From the NCBI GenBank assembly GCA_905182995.1, contig CAJJDP010000052.1, forward strand, positions 405,665-469,664: DNA of 64,000 nt, in the 5' to 3' direction. Origin of the DNA: Paramecium octaurelia. Lineage: Eukaryota; Ciliophora; Oligohymenophorea; Peniculida; Parameciidae. Shown in pieces: positions 46,388 through 59,396 of this stretch (positions within the stretch are counted from its first letter, which is position 1; every line of letters starts with the position of its first letter). The position numbers and the translations under genes were made by a program. Under the pieces are notes generated by a model. It had not been told where the DNA came from, made no database searches, and worked only from the letters and a program-made list of their open reading frames with translations.

Positions 46388-48048
46388 TCAACTTTGTTAT
46401 CCTTTGAATCCTTAAGGAGCCAAATCTATATCATGTATAATTTCCCTGTGACATGTCCACACAGATAATATGGCTTCAGGAGTGCCAATGCCTGCTCCTC
46501 TTGGATCTCCACATGGTCCAAACCAATGATTTTGTGGAGCACCTGTTGTTCTTGCTCTTATACCACTAAAATAATTGTATCTCGCATTACCTATAAGTCA
46601 CTCCATTAGTTGTATTGGATTAAACATGTCTTAAGAAATTCACATCATTACTAACTATGCCTGCAGTCAAATGATTTTCAAGATTGTTGATAACATCCAA
46701 AACCTAATTGATTTAATCAGAAGCATAAGTAGTGACAATCTAAAATGGTCCGAACAATTCTGTAGTCACTGCCTTATTCTTCTAAATTTACTCTAATGGA
46801 ACATACAAAGCTGTGGGTTCAAATGCTCCGTAAATTGATGGAATAGTATGATTTTTCAATTCTTATCCACCGAATAATACTTTGGATTAAGGAATCTTCA
46901 AAATATTGTCAATATGCTATTTAATTTATGTATTGTTCCATGTTATAATAGGACCATTGCTTAAATCTTATAATTTTCTCGTACTAGCTAGTTGTTTAAT
47001 TTTATCAAGAAATCCTGCCTTAACCCAATTTTCATGAACAAAAAGAATGCTTTAAGCTGAACATTTCTAACCAGTGCTTCCATATGCATCCTAATCAGAT
47101 TGCCATGCAACATAATTTTGAGTATCCACATCTGGAACATCTGGCCCAAGTATTTTCCAATCAAATCCAGCATCTTCAATTCTTATCTTTCCATTCAATA
47201 CTTTTGTTAAATGTTCTGCAACCTTTGATGATCCTGTAAATTAAGTGTTACGGAAATTTCCCTGTCTTAAAATAAATTCAGTCGCTTCGCCATTACCAAA
47301 TAACATATCTACATCTGTAGCAGGTAAACCACAATGAAGTGCTAGTCTCAACATTTATTCCATAACAACATTTACTCTGCTGTCTCCTTTGAAGAAGACT
47401 TTATTTCCTGTGATCAAAGCACCAAATATCTATAAACTTGGGATTTCTAATGGAAAATTAAATGGAGCCACAACAGCACAAGATCCATAAGGCCATCTAT
47501 ATCCTGATGATTGCTATCCAGGACGATCTCCAGCAACATTGAAAGATCTAGTTAAAAAACGAGGTTGATCACCACTAAAATTTTAGAAGAATCTCTCTGT
47601 TACAACTACTTCCCCTGATGCTTATGCAAAATGCTTAGGAACTACTCTTTAGATTAATTTCACTAAGAAATCATGAACTTCTTTTTTTTTAAGTTCTGCA
47701 GCTATTTTATGACACACTTCTCCATATAGTTAATATCTTTATGGATTCTTTAATGGATTATGTAATCCACTAATTGGACATTCTTTGGCTGAATCAATAA
47801 ATTTCTATAACTCTTATCTATCCTAGACATCAGGTACTGTAATAAATGGTTCGCCGTTCAATGGATCTATAATTGTTTGATATTTATGGGAATCAATCCA
47901 TTTTCCACGCAAAAAGTTTTGGGCCTTATGAGGATTGCGAGCAGATCTATTGTGATGTTAATTAAAGACTATCTTACATTTAATTTGGATCGAGTGTAAA
48001 ATATGAGGGAATTGTAGAAAATGCTGCGATATTCCTAAATTTTTGCAT
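46388..48048 (-). CDS. Delta-1-pyrroline-5-carboxylate dehydrogenase, ALDH12-like
   Basis: Mitochondrial enzyme oxidising P5C to glutamate in proline breakdown. It carries FLRGKWIDSH, DPLNGEPFI, SGLHNPLKNPQRY, PYGSCAVVAPFNFPLEIP, FTGSSKVAE, the catalytic Cys in STGQKCSAQS, ELFGPFQIVT and RTTGAPQNHWFGPCGDPRGAGIGTPEAI. The last block and the overall order match the plant-type ALDH12 family more than animal ALDH4. The N-terminus MQKFRNIAAFSTIPSYF is basic/hydrophobic and could be a mitochondrial presequence. Introns: about 47950-47980 (31 nt) and 46568-46592 (25 nt). Length (about 535 residues) is normal. Convergent with the S11 gene, 37 bp apart. Confidence 0.9.
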
Positions 48049-48135
48049 ATTATTTATGATTTATATAAGTCATTAAAATGGATATAATCGAAGAATTAAT
48101 CTTATCATATAAATTTATAATTATATTATGAAGTA

Positions 48136-49254
48136 TCATCTTAGTTTAGTGATATTAGAAGGCACTCTCCTAAAATTAATATTCGAAGTTACTTATCCTT
48201 TCGGACTAAGAAATGGTTTAGATTGAATCCTCTTGTTTTCAGGGTTTGCTCTACTACTTTATATTTGCTACTATTATTATTATTAACATCTAGTAGCTTC
48301 CATCATCACATCAATAGGTTTAGGTTTTTTTGTTTTGTACTAAGCAAATTGTACCTTATTGTTGTATTTTCCCATATTCTCCTAATTTTTTGTGCTTTTT
48401 AAGATTGCTTTATTAGTATTCAGATGTTGTTCATCCTATTACGAAATTCTTTGATTTATGAAATTCTAATAATTGAGTGAGGTGTAATGCTGCATCAAGA
48501 TATTTCTTATATTGGGCTCCTTTTGAATTCTTGTACTTGATAGACGTGTTGATCCTGATAGATTAGAATTCTTGTTGAAAGAGACGATTTCATTGAACTG
48601 TCTTATTTTTACATTCTCATCGAATACTGATTACTTTTAATGTTACTCCATCTCTATAATAAATTAAGCATTTCTGTATTGCTTATTATAGGCATTATAT
48701 TCCTTCAACATGTCTACATATTACATGGTTGTTGGCTTTGAATCATTCAAATCCTTCAAAATTGGATCAAAACTTATGAGTTTCATTTTAAGAAATTAAT
48801 TTGCTAAGTTAAATTTACTATTATTATTATATTGAGTCTACTATTTTTATTATAGATTTCTTTATCTCAGTTTCCTTTTCTTTGTATAATTCTTATCCAC
48901 TAAAAGATCTAAACTTATCGGTTCAAAGAAATATCTAGGAGCATTCAAAGAGTATTAATGAATAGAAATCAATTTCTTTAGTTTTTGAGTAACCTCTTTA
49001 TCATGATATTTATTCAAATACTCCTTGCATTCAAAGTATTCTTTATCATATATGTGAACGATGGATGGCTTACCTTGATTATTTATAATCATGTTGAGAT
49101 TATTAGTGTAATAGTAATTTTGAGCATAGGAATATTTGTTGTATAAAGATGCATGCATTGCTTTTAGAATAACATTTGATGCACAATTTGGCTTTAGAGG
49201 CTTCTTCTCATATTCTGGATTATAGGAAGTATGTTAGTGAAAGAGTAATAACAT
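48136..49254 (-). CDS. Uncharacterised Gln/Asn/Lys-rich protein
   Basis: Intronless frame of 372 codons from ATG 49254 to TGA 48136-48138. The first third is more ordered (NPEYEKKPLKPNC, ASNVILKAMHASLYNKY, IVHIYDKEYFECKEYL); the rest is rich in Gln, Asn, Lys and Ser and reads as disordered. No domain or membrane span is recognised. It ends FRRVPSNITKLR. Confidence 0.65.
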
Positions 49255-49678
49255 AAAAAAAATAATGTATTCTTCACCAATTAGTTTAGTTCATTTTATA
49301 TTATAAAATCAACTTTAAATACAAATGTATTGCAAATTATCATATATTAGTCTCAATATTCTAAATTGTCATTCACAATCAATAATCAAGTCTAAGAGGT
49401 TAGTTCTTCTAACTATCTGATGATAAACATTGTCATTTTTTATTTATTTTATATCATCAAATATGATCTTACTTTCTAGCTCTCATTAAAATATTGAATT
49501 GATAGAAGTAGAAATGCTCTTTATATAAAACCAAATATTAGGAACTTTTCATGGGTTGATAAGATTATTAATTAATTTTCAAAATATTCATATATTACGA
49601 TATTAAAATTTAATGTTTATTTATAAGTTGATTAGCTGATAGTATTTATAATTAGCATAAAATATCTATTAATTTTAA
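49255..49678. other. AT-rich spacer, no gene recognised
   Basis: About 420 bp between two minus-strand genes. It has TGA codons in all frames and no long reading frame. It should contain the promoter of the 48136-49254 gene. Confidence 0.5.
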
Positions 49679-50344
49679 TCACAATTTTCTCTTTGATTTA
49701 AAAGGTAGAACGTGTTTTTCTGATCTATCATCATCATTCATTTAGTTTTCTGTTTAATTCAATATGTTGTACTTTTCCTCTTTCTTAGCATACGAAATAA
49801 TTTAATATTTATTTTTCCTTATCAATATATTTTGATGATGATTAATTTATAGCGAAGTATCAGCAACAGTTGGTTTAGCATCGATGTAGCTATTTTAAAG
49901 ATATGTAATTTCGGCTCTCGAAATACAATTGGTTTTATCATTTGTCTTGCAATAGTTCTATTTAATTTTTTAATATGATCGCTTTGTGGAAGCAGAAATC
50001 AATTTATTATAAAATATATTTCTTTCAGATCTTTTATTGGATAAATTTTGATGATATTTTTAAGTTTCAGAATGTATTCTTTCTACATGCTTTATAACTC
50101 CATGTTTTTATACAGTGGTTTTAAACATAGGTTAAGGAGCAACTCGAGCTTGGTTAACAAAATTGTTTAATTGGATTTGATAACTATTTTTGATTGCTCC
50201 TTCAGACTCATTAATGAATTTGCGTTTATCTTTTAACGGAGATTTTGCCAATGATAATTGAGATTTTAGTTTCTTTTAATTAAGACCCTCACTTGTTATT
50301 TTTGAATCTCTTATATAGTATTCATTTTAGGAGCTATAGTTCAT
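49679..50344 (-). CDS. Uncharacterised basic protein
   Basis: Intronless frame of 221 codons starting MNYSSQNEYYIRDSKITSE, ending LPFKSKRKL before TGA 49679-49681. Lys/Ser/Asn/Gln-rich, probably disordered, with no domain I recognise. Its start is 42 bp from the end of the PLD-like gene upstream on the same strand. Confidence 0.6.
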
Positions 50345-50385
50345 AATTAATGTATATTTTGTTTATTTCTTTTTTATGTAATTTA

Positions 50386-51425
50386 TCAATCACATTCAGA
50401 ATCATCTTCTGCTAAAAAGTCTTCCATTGAATCTTCCTCCTCTGCAAAATCGTCATCTTCATCTTCGACATCATTCTAAACGTCTACTTCCTCTCCATCA
50501 TCACTAAAATCTTCATCCTATTTGCTTTCCCTCTATTTCTTAGGTTAGGCGACTTTTCTTATTTTTTGCTTAATGGGTTTTGGTTCTTTAGGGGGTTTAG
50601 GTTCTTTGGGTGGTTTAGTAGCCTTAGGTTCTTTAGGAGGTTTAGGTGGTTTAGGTTCTTTTGGTGGTTTGGGCTCTTTTGGAGGTTTGGGTTCCTTAGG
50701 AGGTTTAGGTTCCTTAGGTGGTTTTGGTTCTTTGGGAGCTTTTTTAGGTTTAGTTTATGGTTCTGTTGGTGTGGGATTAGGATTATTGGGATCGGCATTT
50801 GCTTCTTGTTCTGCCTTTTTTGCTACCTATTCAGCTAGTTTTTCTGCTTTTAATTTTTAACGTTCTGCCTTATCGATTTCTTCTTGTTATTATTAAAGAA
50901 TTCTGTCGTTCATGAATTAAAAGTCTTTCCAAAGTTATTAAAAGTTTTCGTCAAATTATTGTACAAGTTTCTTGCTTTTAATTAAAAGTAAGTTTTCTTT
51001 ATTGGTTGTAACTGCAGACTTAGTCCAGTTAAAGGAACCTGTAGCAATATAATCTGTGTCAATCACAAGATATTTATTGTGCATCAAACTAACTGTTGAA
51101 TTGTCTAGTTTGATTTCAGCCTGAGAAAAATATAAGGCTAATCAATTACCTAGCCTTTTCCTTCTTCTAATATCTAATCCAAAATAGCTTTTTATGAGGG
51201 TATCTTAGTTTGAGCATCATCAGTGATGACTTGTATTTTAAGATTAGGATTTTCCTTCATCATCTACAACATTTTGCCAACAATGTTTTTATTGGTGAAT
51301 GTGTAAACACAAATACGGATGTATGATTTGGCTTGGGAGAGAAATTGAATAAGCTTTTATTCATTCTCTTTTGATGGAAAGAATAATGGCTCAATGGTTA
51401 CTTAATCTGATTTTTCTTCTTCCAT
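50386..51425 (-). CDS. Phospholipase-D-like protein with a single HKD motif and PPKEPK-repeat tail
   Basis: The N-terminal 180 residues form a PLD-like unit: FLSQAKSYIRICVYTF at the start and one HKD motif, HNKYLVIDTDYIATGSFNW, i.e. HxKx4Dx6G(S)xN. A single HKD fits the PLD6/Nuc family, which dimerises and acts as a nuclease or cardiolipin hydrolase. No membrane anchor is obvious. The rest is low complexity: a K/E/A helix, about nine PPKEPK repeats (about 50565-50755) and a strongly acidic end (DEDDDFAEEEDSMEDFLAEDDSECD region). A 29-nt intron near 51122-51150 joins the two halves of the PLD domain. The start ATG 51425 lies 18 bp from the upstream gene's stop. Confidence 0.78.
50565..50755. 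repeat. Short tandem repeat coding for PPKEPK
   Basis: An 18-bp period repeat on the minus strand of the PLD-like gene, about nine units with synonymous variation (CCA/CCT, AAA/AAG), so selection on protein rather than pure slippage is likely. On the plus strand the same bases give artefactual Gly/Phe/Leu-rich frames. Confidence 0.8.
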
Positions 51426-51443
51426 AAATAATATTAAAATTAT

Positions 51444-52439
51444 TCAAAGAGTGTTTATTAATTATAGTAATTTTTATTTCCAATATTGTTTTTCCTCTTC
51501 ATTCAATTTTGCCAATGACATTTCGAAACATTCAAATTACTATTTGATGTGTTATTCACTTTCGAATTGGCTGGTGTCAAGTTCATCATTATTCAGTATT
51601 TACTGATTTGGATTTTGATTGGTGTTTTAATCTTCCAAAGAATGAAAATGATCACTCATTGAATGGGTGGATTGTTGTTTAGTTTGAGATTGTTATTCTG
51701 TCTGATCTATTCTATTTCGATGAATCTATTTTTACAACATAAAAATACTTCAATTGCAAATTATTCATGAAGAGTTAAAAACTATTTTAAATTCTCTTCT
51801 AATTCTTACAATATTTTGAAAAGGTCCTAAGAATAAGCACTTTACTCATTTTATTTTAAAGAGAATTGAATCTTGATCATAGTCTCTATGAGCGTTTGTC
51901 CTCTGGTATGAAACTAATATTAATGAAGTAAATTACACCATCGCATTAACAACGAGGACTTTAAGTGGATGATAAGAAACCACCGATGGAAGACACATTT
52001 GTTTACTTATTACCAAAGGAATCTCGGTCTATTATAATTTACAGCATTTTTTACTAGAATTGCTATCCTTTAATTTTTAATGTGATTCGATTTTTGCGCT
52101 TTTTTAACGTTCCTCTACATTCGCCTAGATTGCTTAAAGTTAGAAATCCTTTTAGGAAAGTTGAAGTTCTAAAATTTAGATGAACGATAGTGATACTCAA
52201 TGTATTTTGATCTCTTTCAGATTGTCGCAGAGTTTCTAAGGTTTGCTCCAATAATTGTTTGTATTGTTTGATCTCATTCTCCAGCGATTTGTTGCTTTGT
52301 TGAAGTTTCTAAAATTCAGAAAACGTATTACTTGATTATCAGATTAGAGCTTGGGAATAATTTGACTGTTAAGGACTTATTAAGGCAGATTAACTCCGTA
52401 TTGACTCGAGTGAATAATCTCAACATCATCATCTGACAT
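51444..52439 (-). CDS. Uncharacterised coiled-coil protein
   Basis: Starts MSDDDVEIIHSSQYGVNLPQ, then a clear coiled coil (LQQSNKSLENEIKQYKQLLEQTLETLRQSER). The 3' half (DLFKILQELEENLKQFLTLHEQF ... MSLAKLNEEEKQYWKQKLLQLINTL) is also coherent. Introns near 52323-52345 and 52172-52199 (both ending TAG) and 51717-51739 are supported. The middle part, about 51920-52040, contains one or two further introns whose positions I could not fix, since two frames are plausible. No domain is recognised. Divergent from the Puf gene across 184 bp. Confidence 0.55.
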
Positions 52440-52623
52440 TGTTGTACTATTTTAAATTATTATATGAATATACTCTCCAAATCAATTTATAAATATATAT
52501 AATCATTAGTTGTTTTAGCCACATGCATTATTATCATAAAAAGAGACTAAATGATGCTGGAATTTTAATGAAAAAATATATAAAAGATTTTTTTTGTTTT
52601 ATTTATCAATACAATCTCCCCAC

Positions 52624-54446
52624 ATGAACAACTAAAATGATGATTATCTGCCTTCATTGCTAAAGGAATTTCAGGGAACCGAAAATGCAGAGGGACAGTT
52701 ATCTGAATAACAAAAAGTTAAGTAAGGCCTTGCTTTTATTACAAGATTGGGGAACTTAGGCTTGATGACTCCAATGAGCAATACATTAACGACAGATTTC
52801 GAGTAAATGACATTGGACACATCACCTAAAGAAAGCGTAGTTAATCCACAAAACTGTCTCATTATAGACACCATTGATGAATAAGAAGAAAATATATTCA
52901 AATTATAAGTACAAGGAACACTTAGTACTTAGAAACATTAAAGTTTCAAGGTACCTAAAGAATAGAAACGAAAATCTCCAAAGCATAAAACATGTGAACC
53001 TCACCTGACTGAACCTCTTGGCTAAGGAATTGAAGAAAATTAGGATGCTATTTTAGAGATGCAATCCCCTAGCTCTAATGACACTCCTCCTTTACTCAAT
53101 GCTCAGACTTTATAGGTTATAAAGGAACTGTGGAATTCAGAAAAGAATGAGACTGAGTATTTCCAGGACATCATTGACGGTCATTCCATCCCTCAAGGCT
53201 TGGCTTATGATTATAGTTACCTTAACTAACCGCTATACTCTCCACTTCTTGAATCTCAAAGTCCTCAAGCTAAATTTGAACCAGATGTTGAAATGGATCT
53301 TTAGGTGACCTCTTTAGTAGTAATAAACATGGCATAAATCTATAGGATTAACTTTGGGGAAACCAGATTGTAAGCCGCAAATTGCAGAAGATGTTGGAAC
53401 AAGGGACTTAGGAATAGAAGGAATTGATCACATGTAAATTGGAACGCATCAGTCCACAAATTGAGAAGGATGTATTTGGCAATTACGTAGTTCAAAAAAT
53501 CTTTGAATGCAGTATAATTGACTCATGATATTTTAGCTAATCAAAAACTACAATTTAGGATGTTTAATAAATTAAAGTCCCATTTCTATGACTTGTCCAA
53601 GAATAATTTTGGATGCAGGGTGATGCAAAAATTGATTGAATACACCTACAATCGTGAAGATTTGTAATTGATTGTACTATAGCAATTACAATCTAACATG
53701 AGATCTTTAATCTATGATTTGAATGGAAATTATGTCATTTTTAAAATGTTGGAAACTTATGACAAATTGAAAATGGAATTTCTCATTCCCATTGTAGAAG
53801 AATCTGTATATTTACTCATTCAACTATTTAGTTTAACTACATGGGCTAATAAATATATGGCTGCAAAATTATTCATAAAGTTATATAATAATACACTCCA
53901 CAACAAATAAGTAGAATAATTAGATTATCTGTGTAGAATTATAGTATACTGAGTTAAACTGAATATGGAAACTACGTCTTATAACATATATTATAATATT
54001 GGAAACCTAGCTAAGAAAAGGGATATTTAGTTCAATTAGTTATATAACAATTTTACTAGCTTAGTGTTAACAAATACGCAAGGTATTGTCTAATATCATT
54101 TCAAGCAATACTGTTGAACGAGCCTTGGAAGTCCTAGGTAAGCAAGAATTAGTGGCAATAATGAATTGGCTTGTATGTCGAAATCCAAATTAATAGTAAA
54201 ATACTCTCTCTATCTCTAGTTCAAGTAATTTCGTCATCCTAGCCAATCATCAATATGCAAACTATGTTATAAAGAAATTTTTAGTTTTGAGTGATCACAG
54301 TGTACAAAAATATATATCAGATCATCTATAGTAAAACTAATCTGAATTAACAGCCATCAAATCGACTGTGCATGGTATCATCTGAAAATATATTATAAAT
54401 AGGCCAAAGAATTTATAGCCTTTTGGAAAAATCTATCCAACATTGA
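52624..54446 (+). CDS. Pumilio-family (Puf) RNA-binding protein
   Basis: Puf proteins bind UGUA-type sites in mRNA 3' UTRs to control decay or translation. The first 220 residues are low-complexity. Puf repeats then follow: QKDVFGNYVVQKIFE-like (EKDVFGNYVVQKIFE), SKNNFGCRVMQKLIEY, DLNGNYVIFKMLE, QIYGCKIIHKVIQQY, TEYGNYVLQHILQYW, VNKYASNTVERALEV, ANHQYANYVIKKFL and HGQRIYSLLEKS: about eight units, the usual number. Introns at about 53310-53338, 53511-53535, 53801-53826, 54082-54104 and 54373-54400 each restore a repeat. The last of these replaces an early TGA with the final repeat and moves the stop to 54444-54446. Base specificity cannot be assigned reliably by eye. Confidence 0.9.
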
Positions 54447-55285
54447 GCTTTATTGCAATTATCTGATTTCGTTGAATAAATATAAAGAATATATCACGTA
54501 ATAATGAACTATATTTTCTGATATCTTAGCTAAATGCTATCAAAAATTAGTAAAGTTGGAAGTTTGAAATATTCTTCATCATATATATAAATTATAAGAA
54601 GTCATAACAAAAGCTGCTATCTAATCCATGATTTCTTTAGTTCGACTTGTAATTATATAATCTAGTTTATGCAATTGATATATAATTTCTGAGATCTATA
54701 TATTGGTTGATTATTAAATCTGAGTATACTCTTACAAATTCATATTATAAACAGCCATCTGAATAGTTATTACTTCTTCGTAATCTCAATTTATCACACC
54801 TTCAACAAGATCAAATTTATAATCAGATTAATCTTATTACAACAACTAAAATTAAATCCTTGTTGTCGCAAGGTTGCTTCTTAAGAATTATTATTAAATT
54901 TAAATAAATTTAGCCTCTTATTTAGATTGAATCTTACTGATATTAACAATATTCTAATAAATTCAAAATAAATATAGTAATTAGTTTATTAAGAATTTTT
55001 TTTTATTTAATTTGACTTTAGGCAAATCAATATTAATTGTTTCAAGGATGCTTATAACAAACTAAATTGTAAAGGATAAAAAGTAATATAAACATTATCT
55101 CTGAAATAATGATAAAATTAGATATTAAATAAGTCATAATCATAAGAAAGGATTGAAAATTTTTATAATCTAAATGTTATATTATTAAAATCATCAGTTA
55201 TATATGTAAAAGTACTATTCAAGCATCTTTATTTTCATGCTCAATTTATTAAGTATAATCCTCTATTATTATTTAATTAATTAAT
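54447..55285. other. AT-rich spacer, no gene recognised
   Basis: About 840 bp with no supported reading frame on either strand; homopolymer-like AT tracts dominate. It holds the promoter of the large gene that follows. An RNA gene cannot be excluded by eye, but I saw no tRNA- or snRNA-like element. Confidence 0.5.
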
Positions 55286-58200
55286 ATGTAATTGGTACAA
55301 AGTAATGTTTGTGTGGCATCATTCGACCTTGCTTAGGAGGCAATTAAAGTTTAAATTAATGAAAGATAAGGTGATAGTAAATAAGCTAATGTAAAATTAT
55401 AGATCAATCTAACCGAAGATAGTTTGATCACTCATTTAATTTTGAAATGGAGTGATACCTCCATAAAAGGATTTACATTTACATCTTTAGAATGTTTGGA
55501 TTGTTTTGATTAGACTTATAATCGTCTAATCAATAGCAAAGAGGTTGTGAATACCGAATAATGCAGTGGTTAATACAAGATTGTTGGTCTCGGATTTGGT
55601 CGAAAACTCAGACTTTCTTTCGGTGTTTGTGAACCTCCTCAATAATTAGAAAATAAGTTAAAAGCTAAACTAACAATCTAGGTTTTTGGATATTAATTAT
55701 ACTTATCACCTGCTGCTAATTAAATGGTAGCCCTATTAAACATAAGCCATATCTTCAAAAAAAATAATCGTGAAATTAACTAAGCAGAAGCAGACATTCT
55801 TTTGGGGTTATCCCTTTTATCTTCAAGAAGATTTGTATAAGCTGCTGAAATATTTAAGAAAGTAGCCAATTTTTATGCTGAAAAAGCTTAGATTCTAGTT
55901 AAGCAAAAAGATTACTATTTCCTGAGGGCAAGTGGTTTATAAATATTAATAGCTGATTCAATTAATCAGCCTTCAATGCTAAATGAGAAGCTATAAGCAT
56001 TAAAATAAGCTGTCTAGTATGTGAATGTCCAATACGATAGGACATAGATGTTGTACACATTATAAAACACAGATTCTTATGAATGCGTCTTAAGACTCTC
56101 AGATGATTTAATTAAAATCATTAGCAGAGTGCTGTTGTTGGAGGAGAACTAAAATTTTGATGCCTTAAGGATGGCAAATATGAGATGCTTGGAATTTATG
56201 ATCGAATAGCTTGGCTGTGGTTTGGGTGGTCAGATTATCTAGATTTTCAAGTTGTTTTTGAAGATATTGAATTAATAGTAAGGATAATTGATAGTTGAAA
56301 TGATCTATAAAATTGTCAATATGATATTATAAGAATTAAGTCAAGCAACCTTAAAACTAATATAAGAGATATGGAATCAAATCATTATATAAGGACTATT
56401 TGATGTAAATATTGAAGGATAGAAGTTAATTATGAAGATTTGTGAATATTTATTATAAGCAGATTAAGCTCACTTTAGAATAGATATCTTATTCTTAAAA
56501 CAGTTAAATTAAGTTGATGAATCTAAGATATGGAATCTAGTATTACAGAATATCATACCGAAACAAAATGAAAAAAAAATTAGTAAAATTATAACGTGGG
56601 TTAATCAGTAGTTGATAGAACAATTGAATTTCACTAGCTATAACAATCTACAGCAATCTCAACAGTATTAAATAATTAAACTGCTATAATTAATATCAAT
56701 AATCATCAGATAATAAAAGGAAGAATCTTAGATTCCATTTTTTGAAGAGTTTCTAAATAAATAATTAACAAACCTTATAAAAATCAAATAACTCTACACC
56801 ACTGCTAATCAGAACTTAATAACCTTGAAACCTATTTTAATCAAACTGTTAGACTAAACAGTTAAGGGCAAGATTTAATTTGATTGTTTTGAACTTGTAT
56901 GGAATATCCTAATAGAAATTTTGATTGAGGGGAATGAATACGACCAAATGTACGAACTTATCAATCCATTCTTGTAGAATATATTTCTTATATGCTAAAC
57001 TACATCACCTGGTTAGGATATTTTGGTAGTTTTGGATAAAATACTAAAAACTATTTAATTTTAGTGTCCTTAATTGATATCGAAATTTGAATCCTAAATT
57101 TATTCTTATGTCGAGATATTTTGTTAAAGAGTACCTCATAGCATCCATGATGAGACATTTAAGATATTTGATATTTTGATTGCATTTAGTTAAGAGTTTT
57201 TGGATTAAGCATTGATAGAAAAATGCGTGATGGCTTTGATTGATCAATACACAGTTAAGGGATAAGCTTAAAAATAATCAAAATAGAATTTTATAAAAAT
57301 GATTGTCTAATATTAAACTCATTTCAATTCGTTGATATAAGTATGTCTAATAGAAAATCAGGAACCTTAAATTTAATCAAATTTAAGCTCAGACAATAAA
57401 AAGGAATTCGGATTTGATAGAATGAAAGATAAGAAAGAATTTAGATCAGATAATAAGTAATTGATACAAGAATATGAAATTTTCAATGAGAAGGCTTAAT
57501 TTATTTGTGAATTGTTTTCAGAAATGGGATAACAATTTAAGGTTGTGGCTTAATTAATTTTACATAATTCTGATTTTATCTCCTCTTTAATTAATTTAAT
57601 GAACTCACTCAATTCAAAGATCAGATAAAAAGGACACTTAATACTATAACTGTTGGTTGAATGTTACATAAATATTGAAACTAGTACTAGAATCAAATTG
57701 TTTGAGGATAGAATCATTTTTATTAAATTTATCAGAGATACCCTCACTCCATCTCTTTAGGATAAAACTGATTCAAAATGTATATTAAATTCATTGCTAA
57801 TTTTGAATAATATTTTCAATCTTAAATTCCAAAAGAGTGAATATTCTAAAGTCTTAGATGAAGTGTCTTGTCTATGGAATGAAGTATCAGATTTGATAGA
57901 CACTCCTTTCAATAGTATTTATGTCTTATTTTTTGATCTCCTTAATCAATGGGGACAACTATTAAATAAAATACCTAATTCAACCAAACTTGATGAGTTT
58001 ATTGAAAAGATATTTTTGTGGACCTAAGAAAAGTTAGATTGCTAAGAACCGTGGCATTAGTATAACATATTAAAATTTTGTGGTTACATCTTTGGATTAG
58101 ATTCAGGCAAAAACTTTAGGGTGTTTCCTTCAATCAATTCTTCTTTTTTTGAATAAGCCAGTAAATTGCAGAATAGTCAAAATAAGTAATTGCAGTTAAT

Positions 58201-59396
58201 GTCTATTGTCATGATTTAATTGTGTACTCCTGAACAAATAGCTATCAGAATTATTTAATAGATGGCTGAACAGTACAATCAATTAAGGCATAGATAAAAT
58301 AAATAAAGAGACTAAATTAATAGGTAATCTGAAAATCTCATCTAATAATTGTTTTAGAGGTAGAATTCTGTTAAGGATTTGATGATGCAATCAGATACAT
58401 TTGGATCCACATCTATGGATGAATTTGAATTAAATCAAGAGGACTTTTTGTGGATTCGTAAAGTTGATTAAGAAGTACTTTCACAATGTTTACAAACTTT
58501 ATTTATGTACCAGGTTCAATAGGAGAGTAAGATCAAGCAATCTGATATTTTGGACAAGGAAATAAGTATGAAACAAAGCAATAATTTAAATTAAAATGCT
58601 CATAAGAATATTCTTGATGATGATCCAATTGATTTGGATGATTTGGGAATTATTGAAGTTGATGATGAAGAATGGAATGAGTATGATGATTTAAGAAAGA
58701 TTCCCATCTTAAAAGAAAGAATCAAAACAATTTCACCCCATATTGGAAGCAGAACTCCGAATGTAGGAATAGGAAAACAAAATTAGGAGAGGAGGTCGAG
58801 TGGCAATAAGCAAGTCTTTGATTAAAGAAAAGGAGAGGTCGAAGATCAAGTTTTGAAGACATTAAGGCCACATAATCAAGTCTTTCGGCCATTGACTCCT
58901 CCAATCGGATAGTAACCATAATAGAATTTTACTGGAACAACTGAGATTCAAAGGGATATGTAATTATTTTCTGATTACATGTTGTAAAATCCATAATAAT
59001 TTTAGAAAATTATGGAAGAGATTAAAATAAATAATACTAATACAAATTCACAATCATAATTATAGCAACCACTAGCCTTAAATGAATAAATGGATTTGCA
59101 ATTTGACAATTTGAGAAGGAGAGTCGATGAATTGGAGTTTGATCCTCAATTTTCTAATTCAAGTTAGGATGACATTACAGATGAACCCTAGCTAAAGTCA
59201 AATTAATAGTATAACTATTTTCATTATTTTTAGACATTAGCAAAAGAAAAAGAAATCGAAAAAATAACCTTCTGTTAAGAAGCTTAAAACACCGATTCAG
59301 CACTCCTTGTATCACTCCTAAAAGCAATCGAATTCTTAATTAATTTCAAAAAGTGATGAGAAAATTAAAAAAAAGGGAAAGACTAAATAATCTTGA
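55286..59396 (+). CDS. Large uncharacterised helical-repeat-like protein
   Basis: One almost uninterrupted frame of about 1,360 codons, with a single 25-nt GTA...TAG intron near 59205-59230 that extends the C-terminus. It starts MQLVQSNVCVASFDLAQEA. Residues 1-120 look like a small beta domain (LITHLILKWSDTSIKGFTFTSL, YKIVGLGFGRKLRLSFG). Residues 150-1000 are Leu/Ile-rich helical hairpins, like an armadillo/HEAT-type solenoid. Then come an acidic stretch (DDDPIDLDDLGIIEVDDEEW) and a Lys-rich tail (KKKKSKKQPSVKK). It may be a scaffold; I recognise no family. Confidence 0.75.

Noticed and set aside
50566..50860. Two plus-strand Gly- or Phe-rich frames
   Set aside because: Antisense shadows of the PPKEPK repeat in the PLD-like gene.
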